A stretch of DNA of 23,294 nt from a virus (IMGVR_UViG_3300047444_000725:1-23294), one strand, 5' to 3'. Counted from the stretch's first letter, positions 13,988 through 20,941 are shown. The notes: generated by a model not told the origin, from the sequence alone. Translations and numbers: made by a program.

Positions 13988-15049
13988 ATGACCGATCCCT
14001 TGAGCGTGAACGTCCGCGGTGCGGATCCCCGGAACTACGGAGTCGCCAAGCGGGCGAGCCTGTGGGTTCGTCCCTTCGGCTCGACCGATGATGCCGCATG
14101 GGACGAGATCGGCAACCTCGCGGACCTCTCGGCCCTGCCGGAAATCACCAAGCTGGAGCACAAGTCGAACCGCCGCGGGGGCCTCGTGCGCGACCGGATC
14201 GAGTACACCGAGCGCAAGATGACCCTCGACGTCAAGCTCGACGAAGTCAAGACGTCCAACCTGCTCAAGGCCTTCGGCTCCTCGATCGGGAAGAACGTCG
14301 GAAGCGCGACGGTCCGCGAAGGGAAGATCGTGAAGAACCCCGGCGAGGGCCTTTCGGTCGCCCTCGGCATGGCGGGGATCGACTCCCTGATCGTGCGCTC
14401 GACGAACGAAGAAGGCTCCGTCACGACCTACGACGTCGATCCCATCGAGACGGACTCCACCGACGACACCGTCAGCACGGACTTCACCAACGTCACCAAT
14501 CCCCTGACCGTGGTGGGCGCGGTCACCAGCTACACCGGCACCGTGTTCGTGGTGGGAATGCTCATCAAGATCCAGAACGAAATCCTGCGCGTCACGGCCA
14601 TCAACGGGAACGACGTCACCTTCGCCCGTGGACAGCTGGGCACGACGGCGGCGTCCCATGCCGCGGCCCTGGACATCTTCGTCGGCAACGCCAAGGACTA
14701 CGCCCAGGATCTCGTCACTGCGGCGGTCTACGTCCTGCCCGGCGGAGCCCTCGCCGACGAGACCACGGTTCCCGAGTTCCACATCTACTTCACGAAGGAC
14801 GTCGATACCGAGTCCTTCGAGATGTTCGACGGAACGCCCATCAAGCTCGAGGCGGAGTATCAGGTGCTCACCACGAAGGGCGCCCGCATCGTCATGACCC
14901 TCCCGCACACGGTCATCACGAACAAGGGCGCGATCACCTTCGGCCTGGGCGACAAGTGGATCGAGATGCCCCTCGAGCTCGACGTCCTGTCGGACGAGAA
15001 CGGCTCGCTCGGGACGTTCCACGTCATCGACGCGGCGGCGACTCTCTAA
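13988..15049 (+). CDS. Major tail tube protein with an inserted domain
   Basis: A 353-residue protein with AGGAG 8 bases before ATG. The N-terminal part (SLWVRPFGSTDDAAWDEIGN; LSALPEITKLEHKSNRRGG; YTERKMTLDVKLDEV) and the C-terminal part (EFHIYFTKDVDTESFEMFDG; EYQVLTTKGARIV) fit a tail tube protein. Tube subunits are commonly shorter; here residues about 168-232 form an inserted module of the pattern VVGMLIKIQNEILRVTAING followed by RGQLGTTAASHAA, which recurs as an add-on domain in phage virion proteins. Its position, after the terminator and before the chaperone pair, agrees. No sheath gene is present, indicating a non-contractile tail. A long hairpin follows the stop. Confidence 0.75.
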   Translation: MTDPLSVNVRGADPRNYGVAKRASLWVRPFGSTDDAAWDEIGNLADLSALPEITKLEHKSNRRGGLVRDRIEYTERKMTLDVKLDEVKTSNLLKAFGSSIGKNVGSATVREGKIVKNPGEGLSVALGMAGIDSLIVRSTNEEGSVTTYDVDPIETDSTDDTVSTDFTNVTNPLTVVGAVTSYTGTVFVVGMLIKIQNEILRVTAINGNDVTFARGQLGTTAASHAAALDIFVGNAKDYAQDLVTAAVYVLPGGALADETTVPEFHIYFTKDVDTESFEMFDGTPIKLEAEYQVLTTKGARIVMTLPHTVITNKGAITFGLGDKWIEMPLELDVLSDENGSLGTFHVIDAAATL

Positions 15050-15065
15050 ACGATCCCGCAACGGA

Positions 15066-15097
15066 CTGGGGTCGGGCTCTTGTGGGCCCGGCCCCAG
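15066..15097 (+). other. 14-bp RNA hairpin with TTGT loop after the tail tube gene
   Basis: CTGGGGTCGGGCTC (15066-15079) pairs completely with GGGCCCGGCCCCAG (15084-15097): 12 Watson-Crick and 2 G-U pairs around a 4-base TTGT loop. It starts 16 bases after the tail tube stop and is followed by no U-tract. Its size, wobble count and place match the hairpin after the major capsid gene, though the sequences differ. In the opposite-strand RNA the two wobbles become A-C mismatches, indicating selection on the + strand transcript. Confidence 0.8.
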
Positions 15098-15128
15098 GAG
15101 TAATAGGCGAAGGCGAAGGAGGCGAACG

Positions 15129-15479
15129 GTGGCGAATTTGGCGAAGACCCCGGAGGGGCTCGGGAAGAGAGAAGCCCTCGTCGATCTCTCGGACGGATCG
15201 ACGATCGTAGTCCACAAATGGGCGAGCGGCAAATACAGGGAACTCCTACCTCACGTCGGCCTCCTCGCCGGCGTGCCGACGATCGCGGAGCAATCCGTCG
15301 CCGAGGCTGACCGCGAGCGCGTCCGGACGATGGAGTTCGATGACCAGATGGCGATCGCGACCGCGGGATCGGCTCTGAGCGTGACGCCCTCAGTCCTAAA
15401 AAACTTGCAGACGCTCCTCGATCAGAGAAGGGGGCTCGAGGACGCGACGAAGAAGGCAGCCCCCTCGAATCCAGTCTAG
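15129..15479 (+). CDS. Tail assembly chaperone, upstream ORF (lambda G-like)
   Basis: A 116-residue protein with a GTG start preceded by AAGGAGG (15116-15122) at 6 bases. It is mostly helical and acidic-basic mixed, including SDGSTIVVHKWASGKYREL and LDQRRGLEDATKK. The place between the tail tube and tape measure genes is that of the lambda G-type chaperone that coats the tape measure during tail assembly. Codons 90-92 are CTA AAA AAC, making a slippery site in frame, so some ribosomes are expected to shift to -1 and continue into the next ORF. The unshifted product ends at TAG 15477-15479. The family is inferred from place, size and frameshift signal, since these chaperones share little sequence. 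Confidence 0.75.
   Translation: MANLAKTPEGLGKREALVDLSDGSTIVVHKWASGKYRELLPHVGLLAGVPTIAEQSVAEADRERVRTMEFDDQMAIATAGSALSVTPSVLKNLQTLLDQRRGLEDATKKAAPSNPV
15398..15442 (+). promoter_or_regulatory. -1 programmed ribosomal frameshift signal (A AAA AAC plus stem-loop)
   Basis: The heptamer AAAAAAC lies at 15398-15404. In the frame of the upstream chaperone it is read ctA AAA AAC, the X XXY YYZ arrangement for tandem -1 slippage. After slipping, reading continues in the frame of the next ORF, with 35 sense codons and no stop before its ATG at 15509. Downstream, TCCTCGA (15415-15421) pairs with TCGAGGA (15436-15442) over 7 bp with a 14-base loop, 10 bases after the heptamer, a plausible stimulator. By eye I found no other six-A run inside a gene in this window. 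Confidence 0.85.
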
Positions 15480-15508
15480 GAACGATATGCGCATCCGGAA
15501 TAGCGACG

Positions 15509-15811
15509 ATGTCGGAGCTCCTCGCCTGGGACGGTCCCTGGTCGATGGATCTCGTCAATCTGATGCTCCCGGTTGCGGTCGAGATCGAGACGAAGCGGGA
15601 GCAGGCTTTCTATCGGGCGGCCCTCGCGGCGATCGCGGCGGTCTTCTCGAAGGGGGACGTCGGGAAGAAGTATTCGGAGTCGCTCGAGAGGGTCATCGCG
15701 CTAGTTCGGGCGGATCAGGCGGCAGCCCGCGGGGAAGCCGGAATGGATCACCACTCCGTAGCGGCTCAGAAGCTCATGGATGTCGTCCTGCCCATGATGA
15801 CGAGGGGATGA
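15509..15811 (+). CDS. Tail assembly chaperone, downstream ORF (T part)
   Basis: A 100-residue helical ORF with ATG at 15509 but no clear SD in front (only GGAATAGCG). This weak start, together with the open frame running back to the slippery site, suggests that it is mainly made as the C-terminal part of the frameshift fusion. It contains SELLAWDGPWSMDLVNLMLP, a helix (VEIETKREQAFYRAALAAIA) and an end typical of no specific family. In lambda the T domain binds the tail tube protein while G coats the tape measure. Its stop (15809-15811) is 5 bases from the stop of a gene on the other strand, so the two converge. Confidence 0.75.
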   Translation: MSELLAWDGPWSMDLVNLMLPVAVEIETKREQAFYRAALAAIAAVFSKGDVGKKYSESLERVIALVRADQAAARGEAGMDHHSVAAQKLMDVVLPMMTRG

Positions 15812-15816
15812 GCCTA

Positions 15817-16005
15817 CTAGTTGCTGCGGAAGTCTCGGGCCCTCGGGCTCGGTCGGAGAAGGATGCTCTCGAGGTCGAAGGTCGGGATCGGAAGGGGCTT
15901 TCGCTTCCGGTCGCTCCTCCAGACGGCGATCGCCGTCGCGAGAAGGTAGGCGATGAAGGCCGTCTTCCCGAGCGGGGTCATGAAGAGCCAGTAGAGAAAG
16001 GCCAT
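15817..16005 (-). CDS. Small single-pass membrane protein on the antisense strand
   Basis: A 62-residue protein. It has one hydrophobic segment, about residues 3-29 (FLYWLFMTPLGKTAFIAYLL then ATAIAVW), followed by a basic stretch (RSDRKRK) and a short polar end, so it is predicted to sit in the inner membrane with the tail inside. Codon third positions are mainly G or C, as in the virion genes, which supports real coding against an overlapping + strand shadow. ATG is 3 bases after the stop of the secreted protein gene on the same strand, with AAGGA about 13 bases away, so coupling is likely. Possible roles: superinfection exclusion, or a lysis-related membrane protein. I know of no direct match. 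Confidence 0.6.
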   Translation of the reverse strand: MAFLYWLFMTPLGKTAFIAYLLATAIAVWRSDRKRKPLPIPTFDLESILLRPSPRARDFRSN

Positions 16006-16008
16006 GGC

Positions 16009-16344
16009 CTAGCGCTGGTCCTTCAGGCTCTTCTGATAGGCCTCTTCCTTTGCGGCGCACTTCCCGGCGCCGCAATCCTCGGTCCAGGTATGCGAGTAGG
16101 CGCGGTTGTGGGCCTTCGCCAAGCCGTCGAGGCCGGCGCATCTCTCATCGTAGTCGCACCGACTCCCGACTCGATGGTTCGGGAAGAGACGACGATGGAC
16201 CTCCGCCTTCTGGATCCGAAGGCTCTCCGTAAGGAGGGCCTTGATCTCGTCGAGCTTTCCGGCGTCGTCGTTCGCTGGACGGGCTGCGAGCCCGAGGACC
16301 GCCAGGACGAGAAGAGCCGGGAGTGCCGATCCGAGCTTCGCCAT
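16009..16344 (-). CDS. Small secreted cysteine-containing protein on the antisense strand
   Basis: A 111-residue protein with a signal-peptide-like start: MAKLGS, a hydrophobic core LPALLVLAVLGLAA, then RPAND with a possible cleavage after ARPA. It has no lipobox cysteine. The mature part begins with a helix (KLDEIKALLTESLRIQKAEV) and ends with four cysteines (about residues 63, 69, 90 and 95: RCDYDERC and DCGAGKC), able to make two disulphides in the periplasm. GGAGG (16351-16355) lies 6 bases before the ATG on this strand. Third codon positions are mostly G/C. The transcript would run opposite to the tail operon. Candidate roles: moron effector, superinfection factor, or spanin-like helper; no assignment is secure. 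Confidence 0.65.
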   Translation of the reverse strand: MAKLGSALPALLVLAVLGLAARPANDDAGKLDEIKALLTESLRIQKAEVHRRLFPNHRVGSRCDYDERCAGLDGLAKAHNRAYSHTWTEDCGAGKCAAKEEAYQKSLKDQR

Positions 16345-16350
16345 AGTTCG

Positions 16351-16391
16351 CCTCCGTCCTTAAGAGTACCTCCAATATTGAACGATTTCAA
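16351..16391 (-). promoter_or_regulatory. Sigma70-like promoter and SD for the antisense gene pair
   Basis: Read on the minus strand, TTGAAA (16386-16391) is followed after 17 bases by TACTCT (16363-16368), a good -35 and a weaker -10 with T-A-----T kept. Transcription would start near 16356. The SD GGAGG (16351-16355) then lies 6 bases before ATG, so the leader is very short. The -35 box shares two bases with the tape measure SD on the + strand, so the two functions are packed back to back. The surrounding bases are AT-richer than the rest of the region. Confidence 0.45.
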
Positions 16392-16402
16392 GGGGGTGGC
16401 TC

Positions 16403-18109
16403 GTGCCTGACGGCTTTGATGCAGGAAGCATCTTTGTTGCGCTCCGGGCCCAACTGGACGACTTCAACAAGGGGATCGCCTCCGCGAAGGATACGCTCTC
16501 GAGCCTCGGCCAGACGAGCAGCGAGGTTACGGTCGCCTTCACGGAACTCGACACGTCCGTTCAGGTCTTTACCGAGATCGAGACGGCCGCGCCACGGGTT
16601 AGGACGGCGCTCGCTACGGTCGGAGCGGAATCGCGGAATGCGGCCGTAGGCTTCCAGCAGCAGCGGCAAGCGGTAGACGAGACGGAACAGGCGCACCAAA
16701 GATCGAACTTCACCCTCGGCCGCTCGGCGAACCGGATCCTCTCGGTCCAGCTTGCGCTGATTACGCTCTCCCAACATGCCGGACCGTTCCGGGATCTCTT
16801 CCAGGGAATATCGAACGGAGTTTCGACCGCCGCGGCCTCGATGCAACTCTTCGGCGACAAGTTATCCCTAGCGAGCGGTGGGCTGATCGCCATCGGCGTC
16901 GCGATCGAGAGCTTCCTCTTCCGTGCCTGGGAGGACGCGATCAAGGCGCAGGACGAGGGGACGGACCAGCTCGAGAAGAGCACGAAGCGAATCGACGAGC
17001 TCAAGAACGCCCTCGAGGACGCGGCGAAGGTCGCGAAGGTCTTTGGGTCTACCTACGGCGAGGACCTTTCCCGCAAGCTGAGCCTGACCGAGGCAGAATA
17101 TGCATCGAACCTCAAACGCCTCCGCGAGATCTCGGCGGAGATCGCGAAGCTCAACTCGACCGACCCCGGCCTCTTCGGGAGCGATCGGACGGACAAGATC
17201 TCAGCCCTCAACCTCGAGAGGACGCGCCTAAGCGGGCAGCAAGACACTATTCAGCAGACGGGGCTCTTCGATAAGCAATTCGCAGCGGCGGTTAAGATCA
17301 CCGATGCGACGAAGGCCTTCAACAAGGAGCTTGAGAATACCGAGATCGTCGGGCAGAAGGCTCTCCAGTTTGGGGTCGCGGAGCCGGCGGAGATCGCTGC
17401 GAAGAGCCTCTCGGACGCGAGGTCGGAGTTTGATCGCCTGATCCTAGACAACGCGAAGCTCCAGGACGAGGCGAACAAGTATGGGCTGACCGATGACCAG
17501 AGGAATAAGATCCTCGCGCGTCTTCATTCCTTCGACGAGATCCAATCAGCGGCAGACAAGGAGAGGGCGGCGAAGGCCTACAACGACCAGGTAAAGGCGG
17601 TCAACGACCTCGCCTCGACCTTCTCGACGTCCGTCGGCGATGGTCTCCGGGATGCGCTGATCAACGCGAAGAAGCCCATGGAAGCCCTCGCGTCGATCGG
17701 TCAAAACCTCTTCGCCAATATGGTCGACCAGACGATCAAGCGCCTAGAGACCGGGCTCACGGAAGCATTCAAGGCGATCACCGGCGTCGCTGGCGAGGGG
17801 ATCGGCCTCGCGCTTACGGGGATCCTCGGCGCCGCTGGCGCGGTCCTTTCGAAGCTCGGCTCGAAAGGCTCCGACTCTTTCGGCTCCGTCCAGAGCGCGG
17901 TCACAAGCTCCCAGGCGGTGCGCGGCATCGTGGCGGGGCCGTCATCCGTCGCAATCGCGACCGTCTCAGATGACCTCGCTCGCGCGGTCGCCCCTGTGGT
18001 CCAGCGGCTCGATATGGCGATCGGATACCTCGCGTCCATCGACCGCAAGACCGGGAGCGGCGGGCGGGGCGGAATCGGCGGTTCGAACGTGGCACTTGCA
18101 ACCCCATAA
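16403..18109 (+). CDS. Tape measure protein
   Basis: A 568-residue protein that sets tail length and helps DNA pass into the host. Start is GTG with AAGGGGGT (16390-16397) 5 bases upstream. It is largely helical. There is a hydrophobic stretch at about 155-172 (ASGGLIAIGVAIESFLF), a long charged coiled-coil centre (about 180-400), a conserved end region (about 411-460: VGDGLRDALINAKKPMEALA then SIGQNLFANMVDQTIKRLET) that is typical of tape measure C-termini, then a Gly/Ala hydrophobic stretch (463-484). The last 80 residues are variable. At 1.5 angstrom per residue the tail would be about 85 nm. It follows the chaperones, with the antisense gene pair in between. Confidence 0.85.
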   Translation: MPDGFDAGSIFVALRAQLDDFNKGIASAKDTLSSLGQTSSEVTVAFTELDTSVQVFTEIETAAPRVRTALATVGAESRNAAVGFQQQRQAVDETEQAHQRSNFTLGRSANRILSVQLALITLSQHAGPFRDLFQGISNGVSTAAASMQLFGDKLSLASGGLIAIGVAIESFLFRAWEDAIKAQDEGTDQLEKSTKRIDELKNALEDAAKVAKVFGSTYGEDLSRKLSLTEAEYASNLKRLREISAEIAKLNSTDPGLFGSDRTDKISALNLERTRLSGQQDTIQQTGLFDKQFAAAVKITDATKAFNKELENTEIVGQKALQFGVAEPAEIAAKSLSDARSEFDRLILDNAKLQDEANKYGLTDDQRNKILARLHSFDEIQSAADKERAAKAYNDQVKAVNDLASTFSTSVGDGLRDALINAKKPMEALASIGQNLFANMVDQTIKRLETGLTEAFKAITGVAGEGIGLALTGILGAAGAVLSKLGSKGSDSFGSVQSAVTSSQAVRGIVAGPSSVAIATVSDDLARAVAPVVQRLDMAIGYLASIDRKTGSGGRGGIGGSNVALATP

Positions 18110-18124
18110 GAAAGGGATACGGGT

Positions 18125-18931
18125 ATGGCTTCTCTGACTCTCGTCCGGCGCGGAACCATTTCGGCGACCTCCTCGGACGGGGCGGGGCCGAAGGACTCCA
18201 GCGCCTTCTCGGCCATCAAGACGGCCTCCTCGTTCGTCGTGGCTCGGATCCGAGACCGTCGGCAGGACGTGAGCGTCCAAGCTGGACGGGTGTCCCTGAC
18301 GGACGCCGACACGTCGCCCAAGGACATCACCATCACCTCGGTCGATGTCACCGCCTCTGAAGTCGCGGCGACCTTCCGGGAGAACCGCTCGGACGGGAAG
18401 AGCGGAGTGGTGGCCTACCTGACCAGCGCGACGAACCTGCGCCTCGAGTTCTCGATCTCGACGGGCGATACGATGCAGGTTGCCTACGAGGTCCGGGAGA
18501 AGAAGGCGCGCCGCGGGGCGACCTTGCGGCTCCTCTCGACGACCCAGGTCCGCATGGAATGGGACGGCACTCTGGCGGCCGGGGAGACGATCGATGCCGC
18601 CTTCGACGTCTACGACCTCGACACCGTCGGGAACGAGCTCCTCGAGCTCGACTTCAAGCTCCTGCGCCTCCTGGGCTTCTCCGGGGAGAACTCCATGGAG
18701 GACGGTCTGGACTACGACCAGGCGGGGAATCCCGTCCTGATCCGGATCCGGACCTTCGATACCAAGGCCCATCGCCTGCTCGCCACCGAGGATATCCCAG
18801 ACGGCGACCCGCTGGAGACCGGGGAGCTTTCCAGGGTCAAGGCGACGCTGTCGTGGTCGACGGGCAAGAACCGCCCGGACCTCATCGTAAGCGACCTGCT
18901 CGACGTAGCCGCGACGCCGGGGGTTGCCTGA
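18125..18931 (+). CDS. Unassigned tail protein (possible distal tail/tip component)
   Basis: A 268-residue protein with AAAGGGATACGGGT before its ATG, 15 bases after the tape measure stop. The first 140 residues are beta-rich with Ser/Thr (LTLVRRGTISATSSDGAG; VSVQAGRVSLTDAD). A later helical segment, about residues 178-210 (LLELDFKLLRLLGFSGEN then a DGLDYDQAGNP stretch), resembles the LGLxGEN ... YDxxGNP pattern seen in some phage tail-region proteins. The C-terminus is beta-rich again. Position after the tape measure suggests a distal tail or baseplate-like role. I do not recognise the family. Confidence 0.6.
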   Translation: MASLTLVRRGTISATSSDGAGPKDSSAFSAIKTASSFVVARIRDRRQDVSVQAGRVSLTDADTSPKDITITSVDVTASEVAATFRENRSDGKSGVVAYLTSATNLRLEFSISTGDTMQVAYEVREKKARRGATLRLLSTTQVRMEWDGTLAAGETIDAAFDVYDLDTVGNELLELDFKLLRLLGFSGENSMEDGLDYDQAGNPVLIRIRTFDTKAHRLLATEDIPDGDPLETGELSRVKATLSWSTGKNRPDLIVSDLLDVAATPGVA

Positions 18932-19536
18932 TGCGGAGAGTCAATTCCGTCTTGGGCTTCGCTCCTGGGGCCTTCCAGGCCTTCCTGGGGCCCCGGATCC
19001 CCTGGACCCGTCCCGGGTGGACGGCAAGGCAGAAGGATGCCCGTTTCTTCCCCCTCAAGGGCGGCGGGCGCCGGCTGGTCCATCCCTACCTCCCGGACAT
19101 CCTCTACCCGGAGATCCCTCGGACGGACGGCTTCGACTACGACGTCCTGCGGACCGTCAAGAGCGTCCTGACCCGGACGGAAGGCGGGACGGCCTTGATC
19201 CGCTACCCGGACTTCCGGGACGACGTGGTGATCACCGAGACCTTCAACGCGGGCGGGGACCTGAAGACGACCGTCGACCTCTTCCGGCAGCTTTACGAGT
19301 ACCTGCAGACTCCGCTCCCGGACGGGGACTATCTGGGCTGGCATTGCCCGGACCTGTCGCCCTACTTCTACGCGATCGAACTCATCGACGTGAAGCTCGG
19401 CAACGGGACTGGCTACCACCTGGAGGAGATCGGGAGCGAACAGCCCTATATGACGACGGAGCCGCTCCAGATCATGTTCAAGTTCATCACCGAGGCGAAG
19501 GCCCCGGCGGGAGTCCTGACCTTCACGGGTGCATGA
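18931..19536 (+). CDS. Unassigned tail-region protein
   Basis: A 201-residue protein. I chose ATG 18931 because it shares a base with the previous stop (TGATG); the same frame is open back to 18559 but that part overlaps the upstream gene. It is rich in aromatic residues and proline (PRIPWTRPGWTARQK; VHPYLPDILYPEIP) and has a middle part YDVLRTVKSVLTRTEGGTAL and a C-terminal part with YLGWHCPDLSPYFYAIELID. This could be a tail-tip protein that contacts the hub, but no motif proves it. The following start lies 1-2 bases after its stop. Confidence 0.6.
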   Translation: MRRVNSVLGFAPGAFQAFLGPRIPWTRPGWTARQKDARFFPLKGGGRRLVHPYLPDILYPEIPRTDGFDYDVLRTVKSVLTRTEGGTALIRYPDFRDDVVITETFNAGGDLKTTVDLFRQLYEYLQTPLPDGDYLGWHCPDLSPYFYAIELIDVKLGNGTGYHLEEIGSEQPYMTTEPLQIMFKFITEAKAPAGVLTFTGA

Positions 19537-19537
19537 G

Positions 19538-20941
19538 ATGAGCAACACCTACGGCCGTCCTCAAATGAAAAGCCCGGACTGGAGCCGGACCCAGCGGGCG
19601 AACGCCCCGCGCATCGCCGGGGTCGTCCCTGCGCTGAATGCCCCGCGCGAGAGCGCGAACGTGATCCTGAACAAGCAGATCGCGACTCTGAGCAGGGCGG
19701 GATCGAATCCAGGGAATCCCATCCTCGCGGGCCTCGGGGTCCATCTCCAGATCGCCATGGGCTTGAACGACCGCCTGATCGCCCTTTACCTGTACCAGGA
19801 CCAGGGCATCCCGGGAGCGAACCTCGTTTCCCAGGCCTCGCCGGCGGGCCAGTATGCGACCTTCGACTTCCGCGCGGGCAGCGGGCGCACCGTGGCGGGA
19901 GACGCCTCGACCGGCTCGGTCAAGAACTTCGTCCGCTTCCAGACTGAAGGCGGGACCGTCGAGCGGGAATTCTGGATCAAGAACTACGACGCCGACGTCG
20001 TGACGCTGAACGGCACGGCTGCGCTCGACTCCGTGACGCTCCTCCCCGTCGTGATCCCGCTCTCGATCGTGAACGTGAGCCGGGACTGGATCGACGTCGA
20101 CGTGGACTTTATGTCTTCGTGGAACGACGAGTTCCAGGTTCTCGCTCGCTCGGGCGGCCAGCAGGCGGAAGCGGGCTTCCGCAAGCCCTACGGCGGCGCC
20201 CTGTTCGTCTCGTTCTTCGACAAGACCCCTGGGACCGAAGGCGTTGGGGTTCAGGTCAATCCCATCACCCAGGACATCATCTATACCCGCCGGTCGATCC
20301 AGATCCAGAATACGGCGGGTCTGAAGGAAATCACCGTCCGCTTCCGCTCCGCCCGGGATTCCTCGTTCTTCGTGGACGTCCCGATCAAGTTCCTGGTCTC
20401 GGCGCCGGATGATACGCTGTGCGATCCACCTTTCTCCGAGCCTTGCTCCTCGCCCTACTTCAAGGCTGGGACCGCACTCCCCGCGGACTGTCCCGCCGTC
20501 GCAAGCGTGCCGGGCGTGCAGGTCGTGGCAGGCGTCGAGGGCTCTTCGCTCTCCCAGGATCTCCTCGTCGTCACCGTCCACGGGACCGCCGTCGGGGCTT
20601 CCCCTAAGCTCCGCGTCCGGAAAGAGAAGTGGATCGCGAATAGCAAGGCGCTGGCCGGTGCGGACCTCGAGCAGATTGGCTCGGACGAGGACTATCTCCC
20701 GCTCGTCCTTCCCGGAGACAGCCCCGTCGAGCCTTCCCCTTACGGCTCGCCCCAGCGGCTCACCATCGCGTTCTCGGTCGTCCAGCTGCGCTCGGATCTT
20801 GTCGCCTTCCTGAACGTCGTGGTGATCGACGGCGACCACGTCTCAAGCCCCATCGCGATCCCCGGCCCCAAGGCGCGGGACATCTCGGGGATGCCCATCG
20901 GAGGCCTCGGCGGAACCGGGGCTGATATGTGCGCGTACTAG
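19538..20941 (+). CDS. Large unassigned tail-tip or fibre protein
   Basis: A 467-residue protein, largely beta-rich. ATG 19538 is one base after the previous stop; GTG 19529 is an alternative in the same frame. It contains VNVSRDWIDVDVDFMSSWND and DIIYTRRSIQIQNTAGLKE in its centre, and four cysteines (CDPPFSEPCSS, DCPAV and the last near the C-terminus) in the C-terminal half. The final 100 residues (SPYGSPQRLTIAFSVVQLRS; LNVVVIDGDHV) look like a separate beta domain with Gly-rich end. No enzyme motif is seen. Its size and place after the tape measure, before two glycosyltransferases and the hub-like gene, suggest a virion tip or fibre component; it is a possible target for those glycosyltransferases, which is speculation. 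Confidence 0.6.
   Translation: MSNTYGRPQMKSPDWSRTQRANAPRIAGVVPALNAPRESANVILNKQIATLSRAGSNPGNPILAGLGVHLQIAMGLNDRLIALYLYQDQGIPGANLVSQASPAGQYATFDFRAGSGRTVAGDASTGSVKNFVRFQTEGGTVEREFWIKNYDADVVTLNGTAALDSVTLLPVVIPLSIVNVSRDWIDVDVDFMSSWNDEFQVLARSGGQQAEAGFRKPYGGALFVSFFDKTPGTEGVGVQVNPITQDIIYTRRSIQIQNTAGLKEITVRFRSARDSSFFVDVPIKFLVSAPDDTLCDPPFSEPCSSPYFKAGTALPADCPAVASVPGVQVVAGVEGSSLSQDLLVVTVHGTAVGASPKLRVRKEKWIANSKALAGADLEQIGSDEDYLPLVLPGDSPVEPSPYGSPQRLTIAFSVVQLRSDLVAFLNVVVIDGDHVSSPIAIPGPKARDISGMPIGGLGGTGADMCAY

Larger units (their letters stand above)
15129..15811 (+). other. Predicted frameshift fusion of the two tail chaperones (G-GT-like)
   Basis: A -1 shift at 15398-15404 would join residues 1-92 of the upstream chaperone to 35 residues encoded between 15405 and 15508 in the -1 frame, then the 100-residue downstream ORF, giving about 227 residues. 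In lambda and many other tailed phages the tail chaperone fusion GT is made this way in a small fixed proportion of the upstream protein. The mechanism here is predicted; the open -1 frame and the slippery heptamer are seen directly. Confidence 0.8.

Noticed and set aside
13892-15232. 446-codon minus-strand ORF across the tail tube gene
   Set aside because: Shadow frame typical of GC-rich phage DNA; low-complexity content and no motif.
15487-16410. A 307-codon + strand ORF overlapping the downstream chaperone and the antisense pair
   Set aside because: Its protein has no domain-like pattern, it is Arg/Gly/Asp-rich as expected from shadow reading of GC-rich DNA, it has no SD, and it overlaps three better-supported ORFs.
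13988-18109. Possibility of a contractile tail (myovirus)
   Set aside because: No sheath-like gene lies next to the tube, and tape measure and chaperones follow directly; a siphovirus is the simpler reading.
19523-20839. 438-codon minus-strand ORF across the large tail-tip gene
   Set aside because: Composition (long runs of Arg, Asp, Gly, Val) and lack of motifs show a shadow; the + strand gene has coupled start and stop contacts with neighbours.
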